A stretch of DNA of 11,304 nucleotides from an uncultured Eubacterium sp. (lineage in GTDB: Bacteria; Bacillota_A; Clostridia; Lachnospirales; Lachnospiraceae). Below are positions 1 to 6,850 of this stretch, one piece after another. Both the position numbers and the translations under genes were made by a program. Under the pieces are notes generated by a model. The model had not been told where the DNA came from. It was given only the letters and a program-made list of their open reading frames with translations, and searched no databases. Where the stretch lies: assembly GCA_947653505.1 (NCBI GenBank), contig CANTHI010000063.1:1-11304 (forward strand), read 5' to 3'. Every line of letters begins with the position of its first letter. The first letter of the stretch is position 1.

Positions 1-24
1 GGCGAAGCCGAAGCGGCACCTTTA

Positions 25-45
25 GCTGCTGGCGGCAGCCAGAGC
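25..45. repeat. Small GC-rich hairpin at the left edge
   Basis: The sequence folds as GCT, a bulged G, CTGGC, a GGCA loop, then GCCAG and AGC, giving eight base pairs with one bulge. Just upstream, positions 8-18 also form a small palindrome (GCCG AAG CGGC). No T-run follows on either strand, so this is not a rho-independent terminator. It is probably the outer part of the palindrome-rich dispersed repeat that continues from position 44; the right end of the window stops before an equivalent segment would appear. Confidence 0.5.
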
Positions 46-117
46 GAATTAGGTGGCGCGCCCGTCCGGTACCACAGACTGGATGCAGAATACTTAGAGC
101 TTCTTACATTCTGGAAA
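44..117 (+). repeat. Left arm of long terminal inverted repeat
   Basis: This 74-nt segment is the reverse complement of 11231-11304 with five mismatches (positions 49, 50, 92, 99 and 106). The run 51-91 is 41 nt without a mismatch. It contains GGCGCGCC and GGTACC palindromes. Positions 86-113 form a short stem, CAGAAT paired with ATTCTG. No transposase, integrase or target-site duplication is visible, so it looks like a dispersed intergenic repeat rather than the end of a complete mobile element. Confidence 0.85.
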
Positions 118-290
118 CCGGAACAATGAAACAGGGCCGCTTCCCTCATCCAGCGTCTGAGAAGCCAATATCTGCTATTCTGGTTTACACATGTTAGGGC
201 TTCCTGCATTCTGGAGCGGACACAGCAGGCGGGGCAAAGTTCCTCTCCCAGCGTCCGTTTAGCCAAAAGATAGCATTTTTATGTAAATTG
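91..290 (+). repeat. Two diverged ~100-nt tandem units
   Basis: Unit A (about 91-190) and unit B (about 191-290) share, in order, TTAG(A/G)GCTTC(T/C)T(A/G)CATTCTGGA, then GGGC, TTCC, CCAGCGTC, AGCCAA and a GC-ATT block. The offset is 100 nt at the beginning and 98 nt later, so small indels have accumulated. The right end of the window carries only one corresponding unit. The left side therefore appears to have gained one, or the right to have lost one. The units are old: they match in blocks rather than end to end. No open frame of convincing length is conserved between them. Confidence 0.6.
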
Positions 291-300
291 TTAAATTTTC
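251..300 (+). repeat. Inner arm of the inverted repeat
   Basis: Read as reverse complement, this segment aligns without gaps to 11147-11196 with 39 of 50 positions identical, including a 16-nt identical core (AACAATTTACATAAAA on the complement). It shows that the inverted relationship between the two ends extends well beyond the outer 74 bp. Just inside, a CCATGAATAGTAACC motif (318-332) may correspond loosely to GGGAACAGTCACATAGG at 11116-11132 on the other side; that last match is weak. Confidence 0.7.
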
Positions 301-370
301 CGCTTATATGCCCCAGGCCATGAATAGTAACCGGGAATGATTTTTCAAACACGCTCTGGGAAAATACCTA

Positions 371-399
371 TTGCAGAATTTGTCTGTCTCTTTTATAAT
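371..399 (+). promoter_or_regulatory. Probable sigma-A-type promoter of the xpaC-telA operon
   Basis: A -35 box TTGCAG (371-376) and a perfect -10 box TATAAT (394-399) are separated by exactly 17 nt, the optimum for the housekeeping sigma factor. Transcription would start near 405-407. That leaves a leader of about 65 nt before the first gene, with a small hairpin (TTCAC GGCA GTGAA, 424-437) in it. This is the only strong promoter I could find in the window, so it may drive several of the downstream genes. The rest of 301-470 holds nothing else recognisable. Confidence 0.75.
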
Positions 400-470
400 A
401 ATGGCAGATAACCAGTCAGCAGGTTCACGGCAGTGAATTACAGACAAATATAAAAGGAACGGGTGGTTTG

Positions 471-1829
471 ATGGATATCAAAGACATTTGCAGTGCGGGC
501 GGGGATATTCTGGATGCGGTCGCGGATGCGATCAGCCGGAATGACTACAGCGGCCTGAGCCAGAATGTGTCGGATACGGTAAACCGTGTCGTGCAGCAGG
601 TGCGCGTCGAGGCGGGAAAAGGTACGTACGGCAATCCGACGCACCAGTATGCGAAGACAACTTATACGAGAAAAGGGCAGGCAGAGTACGAGCGCGTACA
701 TAGAGGTTATAATAGAAGCTATGATTATAAAAGAGACAGCTTTAAGAAAAACAATTATGCGTCCATTTATAAAAATAAAACGGTAAGCGCCCGGCCATCC
801 CCTCCTTCAGGTGGGAATCAAATGCTTCCGGCGGCTGCCGCGAAGCATCCGGCTGGACGGATTCTGGGACCGCTGCAGCTGGCGTGGGGGATTCTGGCGA
901 CAAGCGGCTTTGGGATTACGGCGCTTGTTATGATGATTCTGACTTTTGCACAAGGGGGTGCCGGATATGTCGTCTTTGCGGTTGTTTTTAGTATGCTGAC
1001 GATTCTGGGTGTGACGGATATCGTCCGCGGGAGTCATAAAATCGGGCTTGTCAACCGGTTTTATCACTATGCCAGACTGATCGGGACGAGAGGTTATATC
1101 GCGATTGAGGAGCTGGCTGCACAGACCGGGCGGCGCAGGGACGAAGTGCTGCGGGATCTGCGTAAAATGATGAAAAAGCATATGTTTCCGCAGGGGCGTC
1201 TGGACCAGAAGCAGACGACGTTTATGCTGACGCAGGATGTGTACCAGCAGTATCTGGAAGCAGAGCAGGCGCGGGCAGAACAGGAGCGTCAGGAACAGGA
1301 ACGTCAGGCGCGGCAGGAGCAGCTGGAACGGGAGGCTGCGGCAGGCGGCCGGCCGGATGAAAAGGATGCTGGCCGCTCACACCGTTACGATGCGCAGACG
1401 AGGAAAATACTGGAGGAGGGCAATGCCTATATTCGTATGGTACATGAGTGTAGTGAGAAAATACGCGGGGAAAAGATGAGCTATAAGCTGTCCAGACTGG
1501 AGTCTATTATACGGCGGATTTTTGAGCAGGTGGAAAAGATGCCGGAGAGCGCCGACGACCTGCACAAGTTTATGAACTATTATCTGCCGACGACGACGAA
1601 GCTGTTAAACGCTTATATCGATCTGGACAGGCAGGAGATCGCGGGGGAAAATATCTCTGCGACCAAAAAAGAGATAGAAGAAACGATGGATACAATCAAC
1701 CTTGCGTTTGAAAAGCTGCTGGATGGCCTGTTTGAGGATACGGCATGGGATATTTCTTCAGATATTTCTGTGATGAAGACCATGATGGCACAGGAAGGGC
1801 TGACCGGAGAGAAAGACTTTAAGTTATAG
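471..1829 (+). CDS. XpaC-family (5-bromo-4-chloroindolyl phosphate hydrolysis) membrane protein
   Basis: A 452-residue protein of the XpaC family, named for an old hydrolysis phenotype; its true biochemical role is not known. Residues 1-130 are polar. Segment 60-100 is basic and unusually tyrosine-rich (eight Tyr in 41 residues). Two hydrophobic helices (about 133-159 and 163-185) make a membrane hairpin. Residues 195-255 look like a small winged-helix fold (IEELAAQTG, then a DLRKMMKK helix and a strand pair). A charged Glu/Gln/Arg coiled coil spans about 258-290. The C-terminal helical part (305-440) includes YLPTTTKLLNAY, typical of XpaC proteins. ATG at 471 is chosen; an in-frame TTG at 468 lies closer to the AAAGGA site (453-458) and cannot be excluded. 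The next gene, telA-like, starts 16 nt downstream; the same pairing occurs in Bacillus (xpaC-yaaN), which supports the call. An enzymatic activity is not evident from the sequence. Confidence 0.82.
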   Translation: MDIKDICSAGGDILDAVADAISRNDYSGLSQNVSDTVNRVVQQVRVEAGKGTYGNPTHQYAKTTYTRKGQAEYERVHRGYNRSYDYKRDSFKKNNYASIYKNKTVSARPSPPSGGNQMLPAAAAKHPAGRILGPLQLAWGILATSGFGITALVMMILTFAQGGAGYVVFAVVFSMLTILGVTDIVRGSHKIGLVNRFYHYARLIGTRGYIAIEELAAQTGRRRDEVLRDLRKMMKKHMFPQGRLDQKQTTFMLTQDVYQQYLEAEQARAEQERQEQERQARQEQLEREAAAGGRPDEKDAGRSHRYDAQTRKILEEGNAYIRMVHECSEKIRGEKMSYKLSRLESIIRRIFEQVEKMPESADDLHKFMNYYLPTTTKLLNAYIDLDRQEIAGENISATKKEIEETMDTINLAFEKLLDGLFEDTAWDISSDISVMKTMMAQEGLTGEKDFKL

Positions 1830-1845
1830 TACAGGAGGAAAAACA

Positions 1846-2985
1846 TTGACAGACCAGTTTGAAGATTTCAGGGCAAAAGCGCCGACACTCGTATTTGACG
1901 AGATGCCTGAAAAACCAGAACCGGCAAAAGCGCCGGAACAAAAGGAGATTTTAAATGATACGATGCTGACACAGGAGGAACGCGAACAGGTGGATGCGTT
2001 TGCGCAGCAGATCGACCTTAGAAACTCCGGTGCCGTGCTGCATTATGGCGTCGGGACACAGAAAAAGCTGGCGGATTTTTCAGAGCGTGCGCTGAATAAT
2101 GTCCGGACAAAGGATATGGGCGAGGTTGGGAATATGATCGCTTCCCTTGTGACCGAGCTGAAAAGCTTTGATGCTGAGGAAGAATCCAAAGGTTTTTTAG
2201 GCTTTTTAAAAAAGGGCGAAAATAAAATGTCCATGATGCGGACAAAATATAATAAAGTAGAAACGAATGTCAACCAGATCGTAAAAGTACTGGAAAATCA
2301 CCAGATTCAGCTGATGAAGGATATCGATGTGCTGGACCGTATGTACGAGATGAACCTGATGTATTTCAAGGAGCTGACGATGTACATTCTGGCGGGAAAG
2401 AAAAAGCTGCAGCAGGTGCGTACGCAGGAGCTCACACAGCTCCAGCAGAAGGCACAGCGCAGCGGGCTGCCGGAGGATGCGCAGGCTGCCAGGGATCTGG
2501 CGGATTTATGCGACCGGTTTGAAAAAAAGCTGTACGATCTGGAGCTGACCCGTACCGTCTCGGTGCAGACCGCGCCGCAGATCCGTATGGTTCAGAATGC
2601 CGATACGCTGATGGCAGAAAAGATCCAGTCTACGATTGTCAACACGATCCCGCTGTGGAAGAGCCAGATGGTGATTGCCATCGGCGTGGAGCATTCCGCA
2701 CAGGCGGCAAGAGCCCAGCGGGAAGTGACGGATATGACAAACGCGCTGCTTCGGAAAAACGCGGATGCCTTAAAGATGGCGACCGTGGAGAGCGCAAAGG
2801 AGTCCGAGCGCGGGATTGTGGATCTGGAGACGTTAAAGCATACAAATGAAACACTGATCACGACGCTGGACGAGGTGATGAAGATTCAGAGCGAAGGCCG
2901 CGAAAAACGGCGGGCGGCAGAGGCAGAGCTTACAGATATGGAAAACCAGCTTAAGCAGAAGATGCTGGAGGTTTCACGTATGTAA
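1846..2985 (+). CDS. TelA/KlaA-family toxic anion resistance protein
   Basis: A 379-residue soluble, largely alpha-helical protein of the TelA family, first linked to tellurite resistance but with no defined biochemistry. Family hallmarks are visible: GFLGFLKKGENK followed by a long helix with NVNQIVKVLENHQIQLMKDI (116-160), RMYEMNLMYFKELTMYILAG (165-184), and the most conserved block QTAPQIRMVQN (241-251) with NTIPLWKSQ (266-274). The C-terminal third is coiled coil. The N-terminal 35 residues are Pro/Glu/Lys-rich and probably disordered. There is no signal peptide or membrane helix. Translation starts at a TTG (1846) behind a strong AGGAGG (1833-1838) with 7-nt spacing, while no ATG nearby has a comparable site. 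It lies 16 nt after the XpaC gene and is surely cotranscribed. A role with XpaC at the membrane in envelope stress tolerance is plausible but inferred; actual tellurite resistance should not be assumed. Confidence 0.88.
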   Translation: MTDQFEDFRAKAPTLVFDEMPEKPEPAKAPEQKEILNDTMLTQEEREQVDAFAQQIDLRNSGAVLHYGVGTQKKLADFSERALNNVRTKDMGEVGNMIASLVTELKSFDAEEESKGFLGFLKKGENKMSMMRTKYNKVETNVNQIVKVLENHQIQLMKDIDVLDRMYEMNLMYFKELTMYILAGKKKLQQVRTQELTQLQQKAQRSGLPEDAQAARDLADLCDRFEKKLYDLELTRTVSVQTAPQIRMVQNADTLMAEKIQSTIVNTIPLWKSQMVIAIGVEHSAQAARAQREVTDMTNALLRKNADALKMATVESAKESERGIVDLETLKHTNETLITTLDEVMKIQSEGREKRRAAEAELTDMENQLKQKMLEVSRM

Positions 2986-3012
2986 TGTTGTAAGACAGGT
3001 GAAAGGAAATAA

Positions 3013-3795
3013 ATGAAAAAAGCAGTTTTTTTTGATATAGACGGAACGATTCTGGATCATGATAATTTTATTCCGCAAAGTACGGTCGAAGGGATTCATA
3101 AGACGCAGGAGCGGGGAAATTACGCATTTTTATGCACCGGAAGGAGCCGTGCGTTTGTGCGGGATCCGGCGATTCTGGATATTGGATTTGACGGGATTAT
3201 CAGCGGCTGCGGGACGATGGTCGAGTTTCAGGATCAGGTCGTATTTTATAAAAAGCTCGATCATGCGCTGGTGAGGCGGACCGTTGATTTTTTAAAGGAG
3301 CAGCATAGCGCGGTCATTATGGAAGGGCGTTATCAGCTGTATGCGGATCCGCAGGATTTTGAGGGGGATCCGTATATTGTGAAGCTGCGGGAGGAAATCG
3401 GCAGTGATCTGGTGCCGCTTACGGGCAGTGAAAAGAACTGGGAGGTCAGTAAGTTTTCGTGTACGACGGAGCATGTGGATCTGGAGCTTGTAAAGCGGCG
3501 GCTGTCTGCGGATTATGAGCTGCTCATTCATGATATTCCGGTGATGGAGGTCGTGCCGAAAGGATGCTCCAAAGGGACCGGGATTTTAAAAATCTGTGAG
3601 CTTTTGGATATTCCGGTGTCAGATACGTATGCTTTTGGCGACAGCGCCAACGATCTGCCGATGTTTGCGGCGGCAGGTTTTAGTATCGCGATGGGAAACG
3701 CCAGTGCGCTGGCAAAAAAACAGGCGTCTTATGTGACGGATACCCTGCGGGAAGACGGCATTTATCACGCGTTGGAGCATTTTGAATTACTTTAG
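3013..3795 (+). CDS. Cof-type HAD-IIB family phosphatase
   Basis: A 260-residue cytoplasmic hydrolase of the haloacid dehalogenase superfamily, Cof/type IIB. All four catalytic motifs are present: motif I FFDIDGTILD with nucleophile D8 and acid/base D10; motif II Thr42 in CTGRS; motif III Lys187 in SKGTG; motif IV GDSANDLPM with D210 and D214 for Mg2+ binding. The segment between about 80 and 185 is the type IIB cap that sets substrate choice. Relatives dephosphorylate sugar phosphates, phosphorylated cofactors or nucleotides, and the substrate cannot be read from sequence. ATG 3013 follows GAAAGGA (3001-3007). It starts 27 nt after telA and ends 20 nt before trkA, which fits an operon, but such genes are frequent and a link to potassium transport or TelA is not shown. 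Length is normal for the family and nothing appears broken. Confidence 0.9.
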   Translation: MKKAVFFDIDGTILDHDNFIPQSTVEGIHKTQERGNYAFLCTGRSRAFVRDPAILDIGFDGIISGCGTMVEFQDQVVFYKKLDHALVRRTVDFLKEQHSAVIMEGRYQLYADPQDFEGDPYIVKLREEIGSDLVPLTGSEKNWEVSKFSCTTEHVDLELVKRRLSADYELLIHDIPVMEVVPKGCSKGTGILKICELLDIPVSDTYAFGDSANDLPMFAAAGFSIAMGNASALAKKQASYVTDTLREDGIYHALEHFELL

Positions 3796-3815
3796 GCAGA
3801 CAGGAGCATGGGATT

Positions 3816-5171
3816 ATGAAAATTATTATTGTAGGCTGCGGCAATGTAGGCGCCGCGCTTGCAGAACAGTTAAGTTCGGAGGGGCACGATATTACAGTGA
3901 TTGATACGCGGGGGCAGCTGGTGGAAAGCGTGTCTGTCTCCTGCGACGCGCTGGGGATTGTTGGCAACGGCGCCAGCTTTCAGGTGCAGTCAGAGGCAGG
4001 TGTGGATCAGGCGGATCTGATCGTGGCTGTGACAGGTTCCGATGAGCTGAATCTGCTTTGCTGTCTGATCGCGAAAAAATCAGGCGGCTGCAACACGATT
4101 GCGCGGGTCAGCAATCCGGTATACAGTGAAGAGATCGCATATATCAAAGAAGAGCTGGGGCTTTCCATGATTATAAATCCACAGCTGGCAGCGGCGAGGG
4201 AGATGGCCAGGACGCTGAAGTTTCCGTTTGCCCAGAAGGTGGATACATTTGCTAAAAGCAGGGCGGAGCTTGTCGTATACCGCGTCGAAGAAGACAGTAT
4301 TTTATGCGGGATGCAGCTCAAAGAGCTGCCGGGAAAGCTTAAGTGCGACGTGCTGATCCCGATTGTGGAGCGGGGCGAGCAGGTGATTATACCGGACGGG
4401 AGCTTCCGGATGCAGGCAAAGGATGATATTACGATTGTAAGCACGCAGCTGAAACTGATTGAATTTTTCAAAAGGCTGGGCAAGCCGACGGCGGCAGCCA
4501 GGGACGCCATGATTATCGGCGGCGGCAGGACTTCGATTTATCTGGCAAAGCAGCTGCTTCAGATGGGGCTTAAGGTTAAGATTATCGAACGGGACAGCGC
4601 GCGGTGTGATTTTTTAAATGAAATGCTGCCAAAGGCCATGATTATCTGCGGAGACGCGACCGAAAAAAATGTGCTTCTGGAAGAAGGACTGCTGGAGACA
4701 GAGACTTTTGTCGCAAATACGAATTTTGATGAGGAAAATATCATGCTCACGCTGTTTGCGAAGAGCCTGACAAAAGCGAAGCTGATTACAAGAGTTCACC
4801 GCGTTTCTTATGATGACATTATTGAAAAGCTGGATCTGGGCAGTATTATTTATCCGAAATATATTACAGCTGTCAATATTATCCGGTATGTCCGCGCGAT
4901 GAAAAATTCGGCGGGGAGCAATATCGAAACGATCTACCGGTTAAATGATAACCGCGTGGAGGCGCTGGAGTTTGTGATTAACGAAGTATCCCCGATCGTC
5001 GGGGTACCGCTTGCAGAGCTGAATTTAAAGAAAAACATGATTATTGGATGTATCACACACAAAGGAAAGACGACGATCGCAAAAGGCCAGTCGGTCATCC
5101 GCGTGGGCGACACCGTAATTCTGATTACCACACAGACCGGACTGCATGATATCCGGGATGCGCTGAAATAA
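3816..5171 (+). CDS. trkA: Trk system potassium transport regulatory subunit TrkA
   Basis: A 451-residue cytoplasmic gating subunit for TrkH-type K+ channels. It has the full duplicated architecture. RCK-N 1 (1-~125) has GCGNVG (7-12) and an acidic residue D30 at the end of beta-2, which suits NAD(H) binding. RCK-C 1 spans about 145-215. RCK-N 2 (about 231-350) has IIGGGRTS (233-240) and E258. RCK-C 2 spans about 370-450. In the second glycine motif the third Gly is replaced by Ser240, so nucleotide binding may differ between the two halves. TrkA rings bind ATP/ADP or NAD(H) and control conductance of the membrane partner encoded next. ATG 3816 follows AGGAG (3802-3806) with 9-nt spacing; an ATG at 3808 is followed at once by a stop in its frame. 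trkH follows after a 66-nt gap containing a hairpin. KtrA is a half-size alternative excluded by the length. Confidence 0.95.
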   Translation: MKIIIVGCGNVGAALAEQLSSEGHDITVIDTRGQLVESVSVSCDALGIVGNGASFQVQSEAGVDQADLIVAVTGSDELNLLCCLIAKKSGGCNTIARVSNPVYSEEIAYIKEELGLSMIINPQLAAAREMARTLKFPFAQKVDTFAKSRAELVVYRVEEDSILCGMQLKELPGKLKCDVLIPIVERGEQVIIPDGSFRMQAKDDITIVSTQLKLIEFFKRLGKPTAAARDAMIIGGGRTSIYLAKQLLQMGLKVKIIERDSARCDFLNEMLPKAMIICGDATEKNVLLEEGLLETETFVANTNFDEENIMLTLFAKSLTKAKLITRVHRVSYDDIIEKLDLGSIIYPKYITAVNIIRYVRAMKNSAGSNIETIYRLNDNRVEALEFVINEVSPIVGVPLAELNLKKNMIIGCITHKGKTTIAKGQSVIRVGDTVILITTQTGLHDIRDALK

Positions 5172-5172
5172 A

Positions 5173-5216
5173 GCGTCTGGTATGTCCGCGCAGACAGTGT
5201 CTGCGGCGGAAGACGC
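5173..5216 (+). promoter_or_regulatory. Strong two-tier hairpin in the trkA-trkH gap
   Basis: An outer stem GCGTCT (5173-5178) pairs with AGACGC (5211-5216). Inside it, CCGC GCAGAC (5186-5195) pairs with GTCTGC and GCGG (5199-5209, one bulged G at 5205) around an AGT loop, so 16 pairs form in a 44-nt segment. It begins directly after the trkA stop and ends 8 nt before the trkH ribosome binding site. There is no U-run, so it is not a classical terminator. An mRNA-stability, processing or translation-tuning element for the subunit ratio is more likely; that function is inferred. Confidence 0.6.
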
Positions 5217-5224
5217 GGCGAAAT

Positions 5225-5231
5225 GAGGAGG
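5225..5231 (+). promoter_or_regulatory. Ribosome binding site deciding the trkH start
   Basis: GAGGAGG at 5225-5231 lies 6 nt before the ATG at 5238. An earlier in-frame ATG at 5223 would overlap this site and has no binding site of its own, so translation almost certainly begins at 5238. Confidence 0.85.
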
Positions 5232-5237
5232 ACGGGC

Positions 5238-6725
5238 ATGAATTTTTCAGTCATTCAATATATTCTGGGAACGGTCTTATGCGTGGAAGGAGTCTTTCTG
5301 CTTGCTCCGGTGGCGGTAGCGGCGTTTTATGCGGAACGGGCAGGCTTTTATTATATTCTGACGGCGGTTTTTTGTTTTGGCGCCGGACTGGCGCTGCGGC
5401 TGCGGCATCCAAAGAGCAAGGTGTTTTATTCCAGGGAAGGGTTTGTGGCAGTTACGTTCAGCTGGGTGCTGCTCAGTATGGCAGGCGCTGTGCCGATGCG
5501 TCTGACGGGAGAGTACGCCACGTATATTGACGCATTGTTCGATACGATATCCGGATTTACGACGACAGGCGCAAGCGTGCTGTCCTCCGTGGAAGAGCTG
5601 TCACGCGCAACGGCGTTCTGGCGCTGCTTTACCCACTGGAGCGGCGGCATGGGTGTGCTTGTATTTATTATGGCGGTGCTGCCGCTTTCCGGAAGCTCCA
5701 ATATGCACCTGATGCGCGCGGAAAGTCCGGGCCCTTCGGTAGGCAAGCTGGTGCCAAAGGTCAGGCAGACCGCGCTGATCCTGTATAAAATTTACCTGTT
5801 TATCACGGTAGTGCAGGTGATATTGCTGCTGCTGGCGGGGATGTCTTTGTATGAAGCGCTGGCGCTGTCTTTTTCGACGGTCGGGACCGGCGGCTTTGCG
5901 CTGGTAAATTCCAGTATCGCTTCGTATAGCTATGCGGTGCAGGTCATTATTATCGTATTTATGCTGCTGTGCGCGTTAAACTTTAATACATACTACCTGC
6001 TCTTAATCCGCAGGCCGAAGGAAGCGCTTTTGCAGAATGCGGAGGTAAAATGCTTTTTAATCATAGTTTTTGCATCGGCGGCGGTGATTGCGTTTAACAT
6101 CCGAAGCGGATTTCACAGTCTGCCGGAAGCGTTTCATACGGCGCTGTTTCAGGTGGCGACGCTTGTCAGCAGTACCGGATTTGCCACCGCGGATTATAAT
6201 ATATGGCCGGAATTATCCAAAACGATTCTTGTGCTGCTGATGTTTATGGGTGCCTGCGCGGGCAGCACCGGAGGCGGCTTCAAAGTATCGAGACTGATGA
6301 TTGTCATGCGTGCGGCGAAAAATGAGCTGCTGAGCATGATGCATCCGCGCAGTGTGCAGCAGGTGCATATCAATGGCAGAAGAGTGCCGGAAAATGTCGT
6401 AAAAACCGCGCTGTGCTATATGACGGTGTATGTCCTGATCGTGCTTGGATCGGTACTTTTCATCAGCGTGGATAATTTTGATATGACGACTAATTTTACA
6501 GCTGTACTGGCGACGCTGAACAATATCGGGCCGGGGCTTGGCGCCGTCGGTCCGTCCGGAAATTTTGGCGGATTCAGCGTATTTTCAAAGCTTGTGCTGA
6601 TGTTCGATATGCTGGTCGGACGTCTGGAGCTGTTTCCGGTACTGGTCCTGTTTGCACCGGGAATGTGGCGGCTTCCGGCAAGGCGCAGCCGCAGGGAATT
6701 TGAGAAGCTGGATGAGACGGAATAA
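5238..6725 (+). CDS. trkH: Trk system potassium uptake pore protein TrkH
   Basis: A 495-residue polytopic membrane protein of the TrkH/KtrB superfamily of K+ transporters. Four membrane-pore-membrane repeats are recognisable by their filter segments: FTTTGAS (107-113), TVGTGGF (214-220), SSTGFA (311-316) and NNIGPGL (428-434), each with the conserved Gly lining the selectivity filter. A further Gly/Ser loop, GSTGGGFKVSR (342-352), matches the flexible intramembrane loop that gates TrkH-type channels. Length and a hydrophobic start (IQYILGTVLCVEGVFLLAPV, residues 6-25) fit the TrkH rather than the shorter KtrB form. It works with the TrkA ring encoded just upstream. The protein should sit in the cytoplasmic membrane and import K+, coupled to H+ or Na+ in relatives. 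No damage is visible. A 125-nt gap with repeats separates it from the next gene. Confidence 0.95.
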   Translation: MNFSVIQYILGTVLCVEGVFLLAPVAVAAFYAERAGFYYILTAVFCFGAGLALRLRHPKSKVFYSREGFVAVTFSWVLLSMAGAVPMRLTGEYATYIDALFDTISGFTTTGASVLSSVEELSRATAFWRCFTHWSGGMGVLVFIMAVLPLSGSSNMHLMRAESPGPSVGKLVPKVRQTALILYKIYLFITVVQVILLLLAGMSLYEALALSFSTVGTGGFALVNSSIASYSYAVQVIIIVFMLLCALNFNTYYLLLIRRPKEALLQNAEVKCFLIIVFASAAVIAFNIRSGFHSLPEAFHTALFQVATLVSSTGFATADYNIWPELSKTILVLLMFMGACAGSTGGGFKVSRLMIVMRAAKNELLSMMHPRSVQQVHINGRRVPENVVKTALCYMTVYVLIVLGSVLFISVDNFDMTTNFTAVLATLNNIGPGLGAVGPSGNFGGFSVFSKLVLMFDMLVGRLELFPVLVLFAPGMWRLPARRSRREFEKLDETE

Positions 6726-6754
6726 CTGTGTGGATATGCTCCAGGGGAATAGAA

Positions 6755-6834
6755 AAACCGGATGATATTAAGAGCTGGCCGGATGGTGGAAGAGGAAATC
6801 AGAAACCGGATGATACAGGGAATTGTCCGGTTTC
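6755..6834 (+). promoter_or_regulatory. Direct repeat plus hairpin in the leader of the EAL gene
   Basis: The 13-mer AAACCGGATGATA occurs at 6755-6767 and again at 6803-6815, exactly 48 nt apart. The second copy's GAAACCGGA (6802-6810) is a perfect 9-bp inverted match to TCCGGTTTC (6826-6834), giving a stem with a 15-nt loop that ends 5 nt before the ribosome binding site of the downstream gene. The first copy can pair with the same 3' arm over 8 bp, so two mutually exclusive folds exist. No poly-T follows. It does not fit the c-di-GMP-I riboswitch consensus that I can recall. Control of translation initiation is an inference. Confidence 0.5.
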
Positions 6835-6850
6835 ATTTTGGGAGATAAAA

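Noticed and set aside
1..129. An open frame entering from the left edge and ending in TGA at 127-129, possibly the C-terminus of a truncated gene; the corresponding frame in the right copy is also open.
   Set aside because: It runs through the palindromic repeat. The two copies differ by non-synonymous changes (Leu/Pro, Tyr/Cys, Thr/Ala). In the right copy the frame continues antisense into the kinase gene without sense. Without sequence to the left it cannot be called a gene.
4007..4510. 167-codon minus-strand open frame inside trkA.
   Set aside because: Ser/Ile-rich antisense translation of Rossmann-fold coding sequence, with no start signal or motif.
6802..6850. c-di-GMP (GEMM) riboswitch before the EAL gene.
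   Set aside because: The conserved blocks of the class I consensus that I can recall are not present. Only the generic hairpin and direct repeats are supported.
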